Below are positions 21,266-31,933 of a stretch of DNA of 64,000 nt, in pieces (the stretch's first letter is position 1; each line of letters opens with the position of its first letter). A program made the translations under genes and the position numbers. A model generated the notes under the pieces. The model was not told the origin of the DNA. It saw only the letters and a list, made by a program, of their open reading frames with translations, and did no database searches. The stretch is from Epiperipatus broadwayi. Its lineage: Eukaryota; Onychophora; Udeonychophora; Euonychophora; Peripatidae. Location: NCBI GenBank assembly GCA_028023455.1, contig JAQFVV010006208.1:11492984-11556983 (forward strand), written 5' to 3'.

Positions 21266-23628
21266 ATATATATCTTAATTTATATCTTAAATATAAATAA
21301 ATAAAAGCCACTGCCAGAAATTAACACATAAAAATGTTTATTTACGCATATATAAAATCATTCTAATTTGAGGAATAAGTTTAACATTTTAGATTTTTAT
21401 ATTAATCTTTAATTTTACAATAAATAGATTGCAATAAGAAGTTTAATATTTATTTAGTGAGTCGAGTATGAATAGACTACATAGATATGCATTTGACAAG
21501 AAAATATTCTTTCCTTATTTAACCTTAGGTCAAAAAGTTCACAGTCGAACCGGCGCCAATCCATCTGATACATTTATGTATTCAATGTAGCATGAAAATA
21601 TGACAACACAAAATACTATACTGTCAGGAATGTACATCTGAACAGTAAGTAGAGTTAGAGAAGACATTGTCTCTCCACCAACAGGAATGCTACATCTGTT
21701 GGCAAGTAGAACAATAAACAAAAAACTCCATAGGAATGAATGCGGTCCTTTGCCGACTTACAAACCCATCCACAGGCAAACAGAAGGTGTGTGGCGTAAA
21801 TATGCAATCATGCCCATAGCGGATCTCATACTACATCTACTAATTACACAAATATATCCAATCCATTGAGCTAATTCAACTACGAAACGAATAACCTAAG
21901 ATTACCCTCCCTTAAACTATATATAACTTTACAAATCTATACAGCCATTCACGCCCGACTTAAATTTAACATTTATTATGTTCGCACAGATGAATTTTAT
22001 AAAATTTGTTTTAAAATGTTGAGTATAGATCGGCTGCACAGATTCCACAGTTAAAACGTTCCAAAATAAACACAACCGATCAGAATACAAAATCATCGAT
22101 ACCGTCAATTGCATAGGGAATACAAGAAACCCAATGGTGTTCATCATAAGACACCGCAGTGACATGATGACTTATATATTCCAATCGACTATGAAACAGC
22201 AACATAATTAACCGCTAACGAATCTATGCAACGTCTATACCCAACTTTAAATTTCATGCATTTAAATAATTTATACGATAAGTATTAATACAAATAAAAA
22301 AATAATAAAATGGAAATGATGTTTATCAATGTAAAACATATAAATTTAAACATTATTAATTGAGTTGACACATAAGTCAGAGAAAAGTTCTTTTTTTTAA
22401 ATTTAAATTAACTTATCAAATCTTTAAAGTTCTTATTTAATTTTCTGATTTTAACAATTGTTCAGTTCTATTGCTTACGGTAGAAGAGTCCAGGTTCCTG
22501 TTGGCAATTCCTGGAAGACCGGTCTGATATTTTGGAGATAGCATTAGCTGGTTCTATTCTGGTATCACAGTCTTTTCATTTTTTTTTTAAAAATAAGTGA
22601 GAGAGGACGACAAGTGCATCTTGTCACTCGTCTCACCAAATCAAGTTGGAAACTAAAAACTGTCAGGAAACTCAATATTTTTCTTTTTATAGTCCTTCTA
22701 TGGATTCCATGAACAAAAACGTCACTGTTCCATTTTTTCGTTATGGTCCGGGCCTTTATTTCCTTCCATTAGTCAAGCTAAAATCTCTTTATTTCTTATC
22801 TAATTTTCATCTGACTTTTTAATTACACAAGAGCCCCAAGGCTAGCTTGCTTTTCAATTAATAAACAATCATTTCCATTTACAGATTACAGGAATTAATT
22901 AATACCTGTTTTTTTATTTTTACTTACATTATTTCTTTATTAAAATATTTTTATATTTAAATCTTGTATTTTTTTATAAAAAAATATGTTCAAATACTTT
23001 TTTTTTATTTATAAAATATTTTTAAAGTTTTGAATCTGTGCGAATATATACGTTTAAAAAACATTTTAATTTTAGCATTTAGTTGTTTTTTTTTAATAGA
23101 TTTTATTTTTATTTGCAAACCTTTAAGATTTTATTTTAAATTAATGTAACGATATTTATATATATCGTTACAGTATATTAACATATCTAAAGTGGAGTAT
23201 CTTGCAAACGTTCAAAATCAAAAATTGTTAGAAATTATAAAATATTATTGATGCCATAAAAAATTATTTCATTACCAGTCTACACACAATTAATGTGAAT
23301 TACTCTATTTCGTAACCAATGTAAAGGCAAGAAAGTTTCAGTGCCTGTATAAATAATGTCATATCATTCACCAATCAAAATTTCACAATCAATCAGTTTT
23401 ATTTATATAGTTAGTACATTCACAATCATCTGTTTGTCCCAGATTACCCTGAGCCTGTTACTACTTAAGAATGGTTTTATTATTGAATTCCATTATTTAA
23501 AGACTTTTAGGAGGGAATAAATGTTTAAAAAAATCAAATTGATTTTACTTTTATCTTGAATATTTAAAAGTTACCACCATTAAATTCTAAAACTAAATTA
23601 AGCATTCTAAATTTAAGTAATACATATA
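21266..23628. other. Single-copy region, slightly CpG-richer at 21480-22240
   Basis: Between about 21480 and 22240 CpG dinucleotides are more frequent than in neighbouring DNA, and minus-strand frames of 60 and 78 codons occur. I found no protein family, splice frame or start context to support them. The rest, including T-runs at 22920-23110, shows nothing. The region might contain regulatory or exonic DNA. Confidence 0.3.
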
Positions 23629-23984
23629 AGTAAGTATAGGGGATTTGAACTCAGATTTTCAAGCACCCTTCAACTATCCACATTATCTCATACAACTGAT
23701 ACACATGACCACACACATGTAGAAAAGATAAATAATCACCAATATATGTACTTTGTGCTAAACCAGCACTCATCAATTGGTCCAGATTATCATCTCCCAC
23801 ACATATATATAATCAGTGCTCAGTTTATATTAAGATAGCAACTCTTCATACTTTAATGGACAGGCTTCAATCCACTCCAACCTCCAACTTTTCAGCCATT
23901 CACATCATTAAAAATCTGATGATGAAAACTCAAATCCTATGCTGATACTAATATTATTATCTGAGTTCAAATCCCCTATACTTA
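23629..23984 (-). mobile_element. Family E element with inverted termini
   Basis: The ends are exact inverted repeats of about 27 nt: GTAAGTATAGGGGATTTGAA from 23629 and its reverse complement ending at 23984. The interior holds the family E landmarks and a degenerate hammerhead. The terminal GAGTTCAAATCCCC resembles a tRNA B box. Confidence 0.7.
23739..23780 (-). ncRNA. Degenerate hammerhead, family E
   Basis: Stem I (CCAA/UUGG) and stem II (GUGCU/AGCAC) are retained. The core reads UUGAUGA and the GAAA box is changed (AAAG). Confidence 0.6.
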
Positions 23985-25243
23985 CAATTAAAGCTTTCGT
24001 GTTTGTGAAGAGTGCCTGGTTTTCAAATATTTGTAACAAATATAAATAAAATAAATACCTAAAAATACATAATTGTCTGATAAACTGGTGTAGTTGATAA
24101 AATTTTAAATGTTTTTTTTTTTTTAAATCATTCATAAATCCAATAAATTGGTTATCTTAAGTTTAAGATTCAGCTGAAAGATAATTGTTTTTCTATACAG
24201 GTAGAATTATGCTTGTGACAAGAAAATTCATAAGCACCATTATAATTTATATTACCATTTATTCAATAAGTTCATCGTGTGCTTCAATGGGCAAACAAAA
24301 GTTGTCTATGTGGCTTAGAGTTTTAACTAGAATTTATATTTGAGGTAGGGTTTATATTACGACCATCCTGAAAAATAATGCTTGGCTTATTCTCTGGTTC
24401 GATCTTATTTTGGGAGAAACATGGTATAGCATTTAATAGATTACATTATATTTAGGAATCAGAATACAAAAGAGATTATCATTACATGAGTAATTATAAT
24501 GGCAGATTATTGGACATGTAGAAGATTAATACATTTCAAGATTAAAATGATAATTGAATTAAAAAGTTGATCTTATTTCCAATTATATTCACAAGAAAAT
24601 ATACAAACAAAAAATCAGTTTTTTTTTTTTTTAATTTCAAAGGCATAATTAACTATCATAGTAATGTAGAGTAGTATAAATATTAATGGACTGAGATTAC
24701 TAATAAATATCTTTGGTAAAATCAAACATTCTAAGAGTGGTCATTCACAAAATGTATTTAATATTCATCCTATCTCAGTATAGAAAAACTTGAGTTCTCA
24801 GCATACAATAAATCTCAAAGATGAGATTTGTGGGACTACATTGGTATCAATCTTCTTTTAAAAAAAATGTCACTTTATTTATCTTTATTAAAATCCTTCA
24901 GGAAAAGATATGAATATTCTAATTTTGAAAAATGAAAGATAAGGAGAAAGATAAAATTTTGACAATATAAACCAATTAATAAATCACAATTAAGTTCACT
25001 CTTATCCTAAGTTGGTCCTGTGACTTTACTTTTACATTTTTGTGACACAATTTTAACTTTCTAAGTAGCAAATGTATCTTTTTGAAGACCTCAGCTCTTT
25101 GTCCAATCATAGCTTTTCATTTTATTTCATATTAAGTTACATCTTTTCAAGGAAACATTATATCTTTCAGATAATCTTTGTTATAAATTTTATAATTTAA
25201 ATAGAATTTGTCTCTTTTACAATAACCAAATTCAACATATAAG
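23985..25243. other. AT-rich sequence, nothing recognised
   Basis: No motif-bearing frame, exon or repeat found. Confidence 0.35.
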
Positions 25244-25351
25244 TCTTGCATTGGTGGTCGAGAGGTCAGCGCGACTGCCTAGCACTTGCAGGCAGTTGCC
25301 CGGTTGCGGGTTCGCGTCCTGGCCGATGCTATGACACTTAAAAAAAAAAAA
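25244..25351 (+). mobile_element. tRNA-derived SINE, long anticodon-arm variant
   Basis: Same family as 20966, with TTGGTGGTCGAGAGGTCAGC, an insertion in the anticodon arm, and GGTTCGCGTCCTGG as B box. It ends GATGCTATGACACTT with an A-run. A possible weak target duplication is AACATATA / AACATACA. Confidence 0.8.
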
Positions 25352-25650
25352 CATACAATACTTTTTTTAGAAGTTGTTTATTTTACATTTTTAATTCAAT
25401 AAAAAATGTAACTTTAATAATAGATTCAATGACACCACATGGAGAAGGTAAAAATCATATCATTTAATCTCATAATTTTGCTATCATATTTTTACTACTT
25501 TATTAAGCAGTGTAAAATTACATATTCCTAATGTTTTTATTTTTCTAACTATGGGATTCATACAATGGATTTGACAGAAATTAATCGTCAGAAAATAAGG
25601 ATAATCATAGAACTCATAATAATAATTTCTTAGAATAAATTTTAAAAAAG
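25352..25650. other. AT-rich spacer
   Basis: Nothing recognised. Confidence 0.3.
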
Positions 25651-25969
25651 TTTAACAAAATCATATTGAATTGCTTAAAAATTCCGAGTCAAAGTCACGT
25701 TTTTCTCGGAATAAAAAAATCTCAAAGTGTGAAGATAGAGATCTATTAACTATGGTCAGCACAATACCAAGAATTCAAAATATTTATATTAAGACTTGGG
25801 GATGTACCATCAAACATCACATGATCACCTCTCTTTATGCTTACACAAGCTGTTTTTCACAGAGGCAAAACTCTCCATACAGTAGCACCACTCAGTGCAA
25901 GCCAAAGTAATCAATGGATGCAGAAAGGTTTGTGCATACAATCCCTATCTAGTGCCTACTCATTCATAT

Positions 25970-26009
25970 CCCCAGACTAGTTTCTAACTCGTGGGTTTCA
26001 TCAGTGAGG
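25970..26009 (-). ncRNA. Hammerhead ribozyme motif, family A, core intact
   Basis: CCUCA, CUGAUGA, stem II AAC/GUU, GAAA, AC-UA-GU, C, UGGGG, all in order on the minus strand. Stem II is short and A-U rich. Confidence 0.65.
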
Positions 26010-26075
26010 ATCAACTATTTCGAACACTTTTTAGCAAAAATCTTTTATTGACCTATATTCATGAACAATTTTACG

Positions 26076-26107
26076 TATTGACTGTCCTGCAGTCTTCTTC
26101 AGAGCTA
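26076..26107 (-). ncRNA. Degenerate hammerhead, family B
   Basis: CUGAAGA followed by stem II GACUG-CAGGA-CAGUC is intact. The next box is AAUAC instead of GAAAC. Confidence 0.5.
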
Positions 26108-26244
26108 TGATATAATGAACCGCATAAAATGAAATACATAACTATATAAATAATACCAAAATAAAATACACTACTTTATAAATAATTTCATGGTATTATT
26201 TAGATAGTTATGTATTTTATTTTATGTCGTTCATTATATCATAG

Positions 26245-26276
26245 CTTTGAAGAAGACTGCAGGACAGTCAAAATGT
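26245..26276 (+). ncRNA. Degenerate hammerhead, family B, inverted partner
   Basis: Mirror copy of 26076-26107 in the same palindrome. Core UUGAAGA, stem II GACUG-CAGGA-CAGUC, then AAAAU in place of GAAAC. Confidence 0.5.
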
Positions 26277-26528
26277 AAGATTGTGCATGAATATAGGTCA
26301 ATAAAAGGTTTTTACTAAAAAGTGTTCAAAGTAGTGGATAAATTGTATTAATATAAGATATTATAGAAAAATAAAGAAAGTGGTGAATTTGGTAATATTT
26401 CTGAAAACATTATTGTGTTTTCATTTTGAACTCAAAAGCATTATAGTTACCTAAAAAAGTAAAAGGTGGCTGCTGGAGGGTTGCATTAGATTCTAAGATT
26501 TAGATACAGTTCTCTCAGATTCAAAGCT

Positions 26529-26568
26529 CCTCACTTATGAAAGCCACAAGATAGAAACTAGTCTGGGC
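26529..26568 (+). ncRNA. Degenerate hammerhead, family A
   Basis: CCUCA, GAAACUAGUC and UGGG kept. The core is CUUAUGA (invariant G5 lost). Confidence 0.55.
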
Positions 26569-27090
26569 ATATTGGATGAGTAGGCACTAGATATGGATTT
26601 TATGCACAAACCTTTCTGCATCCATTGATTACTCTGGCTTGCACTGAGTGGCGCTACTCTATGGAGAGTTTTGCCTTTGAGATAAACATAAGAATGTGCC
26701 CATAATAATTCTGATAGTGATTATATATGTGAACAATTAGCTGCTTATGGATATAATATTACAGAAGAGAGCAATTATGCTCATTTGTGACTATTAAACA
26801 GTTGTACTGTGAAGAATCCAGCAGATGACCAATTTTGTTACACAATTGCTGAGGTTCATAAATTAAATAAAATGGTAGTAGTAGCAGGATGGGTTCCTCA
26901 AGCAGTTCCTTGACAAAATTGTCTTAAAAATCTTAGCTTTGTTGGAGTGCAGCAAAGTGATAGAGTTGTAGAAATTGTGAAGAAATTTTGAAAGATCGTA
27001 TGGTTAGACTACTTGTTCCAAAGAAGCTTAATGGTAAAAAAACTGGTGGAGCTTACTTATTATTACCTAAAATTCATAAAAATAATAATT

Positions 27091-27423
27091 TTCTAGAGTA
27101 GAAAAAAAAAAAATTTTAACATAAAATTTTAATCCAGAAAACCAAAGTGTAAATAAATGATAAAGTTCATAATAGGAATATTATCACTACTAAGTGAAAT
27201 TTCTGCTTAGTGCATTAGTCTCTAGAATGGTGGACTTATAACACTAAAAGTCCTTAAAGTTCTATCTATTACTTTCTGTGTGTCATTTCTCATCTCCTAA
27301 GAAAAGCAATATTCAATTTTTTTAAATTTATTTTTTACCCCCCCCCCCTTGAATAAGAATATTTTTAGAATTATATATGTTCATATATTCAAAGTAATGG
27401 ATACATTCAAACTACAATCTCAC
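27091..27423. other. AT-rich spacer
   Basis: Contains the A-run after the pseudogene and a C-run at about 27339-27348. No gene seen. Confidence 0.35.
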
Positions 27424-27693
27424 AAACCCTGTTATACAATTTATCTAAACCGCTTCACTTTTTAGCAAAACTCTTTATTTGTACATATATATATACACCT
27501 ATGTTTCGACTGACCTGCAGTCTTCTTCAGAGCAATTTTATTTTTGATTTTTTAGGTCAGTCGAAACATAATGTATATATATGTACAAATAAAGAGTTTT
27601 GCTAAAAAGTGTTTGAAGTGGTTTGGATAAATTGTATTTATAGGATATTATGGCAAAAATAAAGAAAAGTGTGATTTTGGTAAGCCCTGTTAT
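27424..27693. mobile_element. Family B foldback element with 12-bp target duplication
   Basis: AAACCCTGTTAT (27424-27435) and AAGCCCTGTTAT (27682-27693) bound inverted arms: the CACTTTTTAGCAAAACTCTT block near 27458 mirrors about 27590-27612. The ribozyme half is complete only on the minus strand; the plus arm begins within stem II. An AAATAAAGAGTTTTGC run ends the unit, as in the 26.3-kb copy. Confidence 0.7.
27500..27535 (-). ncRNA. Hammerhead-like motif, family B, core kept
   Basis: UUGCU, CUGAAGA (position 7 may vary), stem II GACUG-CAGGU-CAGUC with five pairs, then GAAAC. The 3' side no longer presents an obvious NUH and stem I strand, so cleavage is uncertain. Confidence 0.55.
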
Positions 27694-27815
27694 CTATCAA
27701 TAAAACACATTCCTATAAATATAACAATTAAGTTTATAATTTACATTTATTTTGTTTTAATAAATTATAAAAGCTACACATACATTTATAAATAATTTAA
27801 CAATTCAGAATCATA
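27694..27815. other. AT-rich spacer
   Basis: Nothing recognised. Confidence 0.3.
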
Positions 27816-28049
27816 ATAGACTTCGTAATATAGGGTATAATCTGGACCAACTGATGATTGCTGGTTTAGCATGAAATACGTATATTGGTGATTATTTATC
27901 TTTTCAGCATATATGTGCTTGAGTGTATCAGTGTTATTAGATAGTGTGGAGAGTGGTGGGTCATGCAAAAGTCTGTGCTCATATACCCTATATTGCATAT
28001 ATAGACACATGGTATATATTAAGCCTGTGTTTCACTTATAGACTTCGTA
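27816..28049 (+). mobile_element. Compact family E element with 12-bp target duplication
   Basis: ATAGACTTCGTA at 27816-27827 and 28038-28049 bounds a 210-bp element. It starts just upstream of a plus-strand hammerhead and has inverted TATAGGGTATA / TATACCCTATA blocks near its ends. It is the smallest precisely bounded ribozyme element in the window and carries no reading frame of its own. Confidence 0.8.
27847..27888 (+). ncRNA. Hammerhead ribozyme motif, family E, core intact
   Basis: CCAA, CUGAUGA, stem II UGCU-GGUUU-AGCA, GAAA, stem III AUA-CG-UAU, A (cleavage triplet AUA), UUGG. All invariant core bases are present, stem I pairs perfectly, and stem II has four pairs. Confidence 0.75.
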
Positions 28050-28244
28050 TTAAAATTTATATCTCTAAATATTAATCACTAGTTTGTAGATATTAATAAT
28101 AATCAGTAACATAAGTTTTGAGTTCACAGAAAAGTGGTGTATTTACATTAGTAACAACATTCTTGGTAAAACATTAAAAAAAATTTCATAAAATTAGATT
28201 TTCAATAGATTATCATATTTATAAATATATTAATTGTAATTATA
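28050..28244. other. AT-rich spacer
   Basis: Nothing recognised. Confidence 0.3.
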
Positions 28245-28560
28245 GAAAATCGGAACACAGACTTTTAAATTCTCTTCAGCTATCCACTCTATCTCATACA
28301 ACTGACACACATGCCACACACATGAAAAAGATAAATAATCTCCCACACACACATATATAATCAGGACTTGTTTATATTAAGATAGCAAATCTTTAAACTT
28401 TAGTGGACAGAATTCAATCTACTCCACCCTCCAACTCTTCAGCCATCCATACCATTGAAAATCTGATGATGTAATACCCAAATTCCTTGTTGATGCCAAT
28501 ATTATTATCATGCTCATGTTGATCTTAATTCAATCTGACACCTCATGTATAGGACCTTCC
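28245..28560. repeat. Family E copy lacking the ribozyme block
   Basis: It matches the family E copies on both sides, but the roughly 65 nt that hold the hammerhead in other copies are missing between GATAAATAATC and TCCCACACAC (near 28340). The rest of the unit is present. Confidence 0.65.
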
Positions 28561-29259
28561 TTGTCCATTTAAGTACACAGAAAAGGGATGGGCAGGATAC
28601 AGGCTGAATCTATAATATTTGAATACAAGTATAATTTATATACTTGGAGTTTAGATGTAATTGTAACACATATCAAACTTCTAATAGAATCATAACCATC
28701 AAGCAGAAGGATATTTTAATATTACAAGTTTGGTCTTATTGTTTTTAAAACACATTTTAATATATTCATTTTAAAAACTATAACTTTCAGCATGCTATTT
28801 TTTTAACTACTCAGCTGAAATTTTTATATATATAATTTTTATTTCAAAACAACATGTTTCAAGTCAAATGCCTATCTGACAACTCTCCAAAGAGAAATAA
28901 ATGATAATGAAGAAGGCTAAGTAATAGTTAATTGTAGAGAGTTGAAGCACTTTTCCTTCTTTGTTCTATCCACTAGCTAAAATTAGCTAGATACCTATTT
29001 TCTGAACAATAATTGGATGAGTTATTTACATAAAAAAAAATATAAACCTCTAGAATCTGAAATTTTTTTCAAATTTTACCAGGGTTAAATTCAATCCTTG
29101 ACAGCAAGCAAGATAATTGAAAAATCTAAACACTATGCCATGAAGTCTTTCCAATTTTTTTATTTGAACTGTACAAAAGTATTAGCATTACTTTGAATTG
29201 TATAATATTTAACTACATTATATTTATTTCATGCTTGAAATATTAATAAAATTACTTAC
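28561..29259 (-). other. Probable intron sequence, nothing recognised
   Basis: AT-rich, no repeat or coding segment. It lies on the donor side of the minus-strand exon at 29260 and is probably intron. Confidence 0.35.
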
Positions 29260-29322
29260 ATCAAAATCTTTCCCATCCAATGTTATTATGTCTGTTCCGG
29301 TCCCTTCACCACTACCCGTTGA
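29260..29322 (-). CDS. Internal 63-nt exon of an unidentified minus-strand gene
   Basis: A long T-rich tract with TTTGCTTTTGTTTAG precedes the exon and a textbook GTAAGTAATTT donor follows it. The exon is exactly 21 codons in phase 0 and reads STGSGEGTGTDIITL-DGKDFD. The other two frames contain stops. It is far more GC-rich than its surroundings. A 0-0 phase exon of 63 nt could be alternatively spliced in or out without shifting the frame. No flanking exon of the same gene is firmly identified, and I do not recognise the protein. Confidence 0.55.
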
Positions 29323-29499
29323 CTAAACAAAAGCAAATAAAAAATATATTATTGAATAGTAATTAAATTGAAGTAAAAAAATATGTATTGGGTTGTTTGG
29401 AAAATAATGATCAATCTGAAACTTCAACATCATAACCGATAAATGTATTTACAACCAATATTATCAATCAAAATAAAACCCTTAGCCTGTATGTGCTTA

Positions 29500-29620
29500 C
29501 CAACAAGAAATAAAACAAATATTAATGTCATTTAAGTCCTTTGCTACTTTTTACATTTTTTTTTTACAATCCACTATTGATGGTTTCGATTGCCCAACAA
29601 TCATCTTCAGAACTCCTAGT
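29500..29620 (-). repeat. Family C ribozyme repeat
   Basis: A copy of the unit seen at 47.16-47.34 kb: GCTACTTTTTACA, TTTACAATCCACTATTGA, then the ribozyme block. Only the conserved part is recognised; its right limit is unclear. Confidence 0.55.
29581..29616 (-). ncRNA. Hammerhead-like motif, family C
   Basis: On the minus strand CUGAAGA, stem II GAUUG-UUGGG-CAAUC (five pairs), GAAAC. The NUH region reads CAUC and stem III is imperfect, so activity is doubtful. Confidence 0.5.
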
Positions 29621-30198
29621 TATACTTCCACATCTTGTCTACTCAATAACATTTTTGTGTGTTAAACTTCTAAGTGTTTTTAAGCCATTCAGCTCCCATG
29701 TTACAGAAGGACCTTTTGTTTTAAAAAGTTGATTATATTCATGAATATGAAAAAGCATTAATTATATACTGCACTTCCAATGCACACCAGTGAAGCTATT
29801 ATTTAAACTGTGTTTCTTCTGGCTTAGCACTTTTGGGACATATTTGTTCCCATATTCATAGCCTGTGTCATTCTCTATTTTATGTTATCGTTAGTGTATG
29901 CAAATTATTTAACCAGTCCATTTCTTGGAAAGTCGAGAAGCAGGAATCTCATCTGTTGATGGCCTTTGGGTCATTCGCAAGGAAATATGCTTCTTTTAAA
30001 AGCATTAAAAGAAATATGATGAATTATGCCAAATTTCATAACCAGAGGATCTGCACTAAAGTATTTTCCGCTTTTTCATTTTTATAAACAGTGCAGACAC
30101 ATTTAAAAAAGATTCCTGCATCCTAAGCTTGGTTAATGTACATTTAATCAGAAAAGAATATATATATTTAATTTGGATATCTTTAAATTGTAATCATT
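29621..30198. other. Sequence of unknown nature
   Basis: Contains 63- and 84-codon plus frames (29541 and 29833) without recognisable motifs. It may be the remainder of an element attached to the family C block, but I cannot show this. Confidence 0.3.
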
Positions 30199-30296
30199 AT
30201 TTTTTTTCTCCATGTGTCATAGCATCGGCTGGAAGCGAACCCGCGACAACTGCTTGTAAGGCGGCTGTGCTGACCTCTCGACCACCAATGCTTGAC
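30199..30296 (-). mobile_element. tRNA-derived SINE
   Basis: Reverse orientation: T-run, TGTGTCATAGCATCGGC, CGAACCCGCGACAACTGC and GACCTCTCGACCACCAATGC. A short possible duplication AAATTG lies on both sides (30185 and 30297). Confidence 0.85.
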
Positions 30297-30671
30297 AAAT
30301 TGCAAATAAAGTAACATTAACAGAGCAATATTTATCTTTTCAAATGAAGTATATAGTTTTTCAAAAAAGAGTAAATATTTATTTATTACATATAGTTAAA
30401 ATGTGAACAATCGAAAGTGACCATGATTTTTCAAACAACTCAATATTTTTAAATACCAATGAAATAAAAATCCAATGTAAACTTTAAACAAAGCTACATA
30501 AACACAATTAATAATAAATATTTTTTTAAAAAGCACATTTTAATACAAATTTATAAACAATATGTTCAAATGCCTTTTCAGTGCATTTTCATGTTTCTTG
30601 TCTCTAGTATAAATTTTCAAATACTTGTAATTGCTTTTCTTTTTTTTAAGATTATCTGTTAACATAGTCAA
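30297..30671. other. AT-rich spacer
   Basis: Nothing recognised. Confidence 0.3.
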
Positions 30672-30814
30672 AATAAGAGTCATAGATCACAAGACCCTAT
30701 TCTCTTAAGCTTGTAAGTTATTAACAATGAGGATTGCCAATTCCTCAACAAACTTTGTGATAAATATTTAGCCAGAGACAGCATTTAAAATATCTCTGTC
30801 AGGACCCCCCCAAC

Positions 30815-30853
30815 CCCTGACCATGGTTTTGTGCTTTGGCACTCCTCAGAGAG
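30815..30853 (-). ncRNA. Degenerate hammerhead, family F
   Basis: CUCU, CUGAGGA, stem II GUGC-CAAA-GCAC, then AAAA instead of GAAA, ACCAUGGU stem III, C, AGGG. G12 is lost in both halves of this palindrome. Confidence 0.6.
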
Positions 30854-30854
30854 G

Positions 30855-30893
30855 CTCTCTGAGGAGTGCCAAAGCACAAAACCATGGTCAGGG
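30855..30893 (+). ncRNA. Degenerate hammerhead, family F, head-to-head partner
   Basis: Mirror of 30815-30853, one base apart. Same features and the same loss of G12, as expected from palindromic copying or conversion. Confidence 0.6.
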
Positions 30894-30958
30894 GTTTGGG
30901 GGGGGGGTTCCTGCCAGAGATATTTTAAATGCTAGCTCTGGCTAAGTATTTATCACTC

Positions 30959-30995
30959 TTTGAGGAGTGCCAAAGCATGAAACCATGGTCAGGGG
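30959..30995 (+). ncRNA. Degenerate hammerhead, family F
   Basis: UUGAGGA (C3 changed), stem II GUGC-CAAA-GCAU, GAAACCAUGGUC, AGGGG. Otherwise well preserved. Confidence 0.6.
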
Positions 30996-31933
30996 TTTGG
31001 GGGGGGGGTTTCCTGACAGAGATATTTTAAGTGCTGGCTCTGGCTAAGTATTTATTACAAAGCTTGTTGAGGAATTGGCAAACCTCATTGTTTATCTGTT
31101 AACATATTACATCTACTATTTTTCTTTTATTTCTTCTTTTAAATTAAATAGTTTAACACTAGATATATATGTAATTATGTAGAAGAAAATTAATCTTCAA
31201 ACCTGCAACTGTTCTAATGTATAAATCTATGCACACTCACCTATTTATAAGTTTTAAAAATACAAGGGAATCACTTATGCTTAATACTTATTCATATATA
31301 AGCCAACACTAAGTAATTGTGCTTAAATCAGGGCTTGATCCTATTCTATACTGGTATTTTAACTGACAACTGAATTGTACAAATTTTGTTGATATATCAT
31401 GAGAGAAGAAGTTTATTTTTAATCACCTATGATTAAATGTACATTAGTATAAATAATAGATGAGCATTGAATATGTACATAATTTCATAGAAGGAAATTA
31501 ACCTACAGACCTGCTGTTTGTTTTAGTATATAAACTTACACACACTCATCTGTCAGTAAGAGTTTTAGCAACACAAATGAATCACTTGTGCTTAGAACAT
31601 ATTCACCTATAAGTCAACTTCAGTGACTGTGCTTAATTCAGGACCTGATCCTATTCTGTGACTGATATTTTAATTGATAACAGAATTGAACAAATTTATA
31701 GACTAAAACAAATAGTACAGGTCTGAAAGTTAATTTCCTTTTATATAATTACATATATATCCAGAGTGCTAAACATTTCATACTAATATATGATTAATCA
31801 CAGGTAAAAATGATAAACTTTCTCCTATAATAAACAATGAGGATTTCCAATTCCTCAACAAGCTTTGTGATAAATGCTTAGCTGGAGAAGGCATTTAAAA
31901 TATCTCTGTCAGGTTGCCCCCCCCCCCACCAAA

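Larger units (their letters stand above)
25802..26703. mobile_element. Family A element nested in the CDKAL1 pseudogene, itself hosting family B
   Basis: Inserted in the WGC-AHNN codons, bounded by ATGTACCAT (25802-25810) and ATGTGCCCAT (26694-26703), an aged duplication of about 10 bp. Inverted family A arms lie at both ends. A minus-strand ribozyme (25970) and a plus-strand ribozyme (26529) flank a family B palindrome at about 26010-26340. The order of events is pseudogene, then family A, then family B. Confidence 0.75.
25655..27090 (+). pseudogene. CDKAL1-like processed pseudogene, split by an 880-bp insertion
   Basis: CDKAL1 is the eukaryotic radical-SAM tRNA methylthiotransferase that makes ms2t6A37. 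The left piece (to about 25810) reads STIPRIQNIYIKTWGC, matching its N-terminal methylthiotransferase domain. The right piece (26694-27090) continues [52 protein letters not shown] and GGAYLLLPKI. The WGC and NSC cysteines that bind the accessory cluster are recognisable. Two nonsense changes (in the tryptophan before LLNSC and in the VPxQ arginine) and a 1-nt deletion after VVEIV disable it. It stops before the radical-SAM CxxxCxxC motif, at an A-run near 27103. No intron is visible in the right-hand piece. Confidence 0.85.

Noticed and set aside
21539-22165. Minus-strand frames of 60 and 78 codons in a CpG-richer stretch
   Set aside because: No family resemblance, and the two frames are not linked by usable splice sites; kept only as a note on composition.
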